DNA from: an uncultured Eubacteriales bacterium | Lineage (GTDB): Bacteria; Bacillota; Clostridia; Lachnospirales; Bianqueaceae | Assembly (NCBI GenBank): GCA_902782895.1 | Contig: CACZPA010000226.1 | Location: forward strand, 1-6,142 | DNA: 6,142 nt | Direction: 5' to 3' | In this document: in pieces, positions 5,671-6,142 of the stretch | Position numbering within the stretch: the first letter of the stretch is position 1 | How the letters are laid out: every line of letters starts with the position of its first letter | Position numbers and translations under genes: made by a program | Notes under the pieces: generated by a model | What the model was told of the DNA's origin: nothing | The model's input: the letters and a program-made list of their open reading frames with translations, nothing else | Databases searched by the model: none

Positions 5671-5671
5671 T
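5643..5671 (+). promoter_or_regulatory. Extended -10 promoter of the ABC ATPase gene
   Basis: TCGACA (5643-5648, five of six consensus) is 17 bases from a perfect TATAAT (5666-5671), with the extended -10 TG at 5663-5664. The predicted start near 5678 gives a leader of about 46 bases. Confidence 0.82.
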
Positions 5672-5723
5672 TTCCAAAACAAACTATCTGTCCGGGGACG
5701 GATATCGCAGAAAAGGAATCGCC

Positions 5724-6142
5724 ATGAACAGCATCTTACAAGTTGAAAACGTCAGTTTCTCCTATCAGAATAAGTATCAGACCGTCCATGCGGTCAAGCG
5801 GGCCGACTGTTCTTTTGATCAGGGCAAGGCCTATGCTATCGTCGGCAAAAGCGGAAGCGGCAAGACCACTTTACTGTCCCTGCTCGCGGGCCTGGAGCTG
5901 CCGTGGGACGGCAGAATTCTGTATCGGGGACAGGATACACGCAAGATCGATCGGGACGCCTATCGACGGGACAACGCGGCAGTCATCTATCAGAACTACA
6001 ATCTGTTTCCGCTGCTGACGGTCATGGAGAATGTCCTGTATTCCATGAATCTGAAGGGCGTGAGCGGCGCGGAGGCCCGGGAGAGGGCTGAAAAAGAGCT
6101 CCGGGCCGTTGGAATCGCGGAAGATCAGTTCAGACGCTATCC
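5724..6142 (+). CDS. ABC transporter ATP-binding protein, 5' portion
   Basis: This is the nucleotide-binding subunit of an ABC transporter; it would hydrolyse ATP on the inner face of the membrane. The first 139 codons are visible and the frame runs off the window. Seen are the start of the fold (ILQVENVSFSYQ), Walker A GKSGSGKTT (41-49, catalytic-loop Lys47) and the Q-loop (VIYQNYNLFPLLTVMENV, Gln90). The signature, Walker B and H-loop lie outside. The LFPLLTVMENV pattern and the sequence around Walker A resemble MacB/LolD/FtsE-type ATPases, which in Gram-positive bacteria usually pair with an FtsX-like permease encoded next door, often for peptide or lipid efflux; the substrate cannot be told. 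The ATG has a modest site, AAGGA (5713-5717), six bases upstream. The gene has its own promoter and is separated from clpB by a terminator, so the adjacency does not imply a shared role. Confidence 0.93.
   Translation, partial: MNSILQVENVSFSYQNKYQTVHAVKRADCSFDQGKAYAIVGKSGSGKTTLLSLLAGLELPWDGRILYRGQDTRKIDRDAYRRDNAAVIYQNYNLFPLLTVMENVLYSMNLKGVSGAEARERAEKELRAVGIAEDQFRRY

Larger units (their letters stand above)
5419..5723. other. Intergenic region between clpB and the ABC ATPase gene
   Basis: This 305-base stretch holds the clpB terminator (5517-5555), a doubtful 15-codon ORF (5623-5670) and the ABC gene promoter (5643-5671). Bases 5436-5510 are GC-rich up to about 5495 and show nothing I can assign. 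No RNA gene, riboswitch or mobile-element end is apparent. Confidence 0.6.

Noticed and set aside
5599..5695. CCGGACAG (5599-5606) and CTGTCCGG (5688-5695) as an inverted repeat
   Set aside because: Only 8 bp match over an interval of about 80 bases, with no further pairing; this is likely to be chance in a GC-rich stretch.

Overview
The window looks like a chromosomal segment of a low-to-medium GC Gram-positive anaerobe (Bacillota, probably class Clostridia; a Lachnospiraceae-like gut bacterium is my best guess). The reasons are strong AGGAGG-type ribosome sites, sigma-A-type promoters with 17-bp spacers, U-tailed terminators, tRNA genes without an encoded CCA, and an XRE regulator fused to a 'zf-ribbon_2' zinc ribbon, an architecture I associate with these bacteria. 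The assignment is inferred from these traits and not from a database match.

Layout. (1) Bases 1-680: 3' part of groEL on the + strand, followed by a hairpin terminator whose descending arm is copied in a three-unit, 26-bp tandem repeat (747-824). (2) Bases 832-1596, - strand and convergent with groEL: a 254-aa HTH/zinc-ribbon regulator, with a promoter that lies inside a perfect 8-bp inverted repeat. (3) Bases 1692-1926, - strand: a complete small tRNA unit, consisting of a consensus promoter, tRNA-Glu(UUC), a 3-nt gap, tRNA-Cys(GCA) and a terminator. (4) Bases 2017-2705, + strand: a monocistronic gene for an unrecognised 189-aa protein with a long acidic, alanine-rich tail; its promoter carries two overlapping palindromes, and a terminator follows. 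(5) Bases 2746-5555, + strand: clpB with its own promoter (TTGACA-17-TATAGT) and terminator. (6) Bases 5643-6142, + strand: an extended -10 promoter and the first 139 codons of an ABC transporter ATPase that continues beyond the window.

Functionally, the window pairs two general protein-quality-control machines: the GroEL folding chamber and the ClpB disaggregase. Each appears to be its own transcription unit, and no CIRCE or CtsR operator is visible upstream of clpB (the groEL promoter lies outside the window). The two unfamiliar proteins between them, the zinc-ribbon regulator and the acidic-tail protein, each have a palindrome over their promoter and are the least explained parts of the window.

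Gene-free stretches: 681-831 holds the terminator and tandem repeat; 1878-2089 is a divergent promoter region, with nothing assignable in 1927-2016; 2660-2820 holds a terminator and the clpB promoter; 5419-5723 holds the clpB terminator, a tiny ORF of doubtful status and the ABC gene promoter. I see no insertion sequence, CRISPR array, phage gene or rRNA. Apart from those two proteins and their control regions, the window looks like ordinary core genome, and I do not see a clear new multi-gene system.
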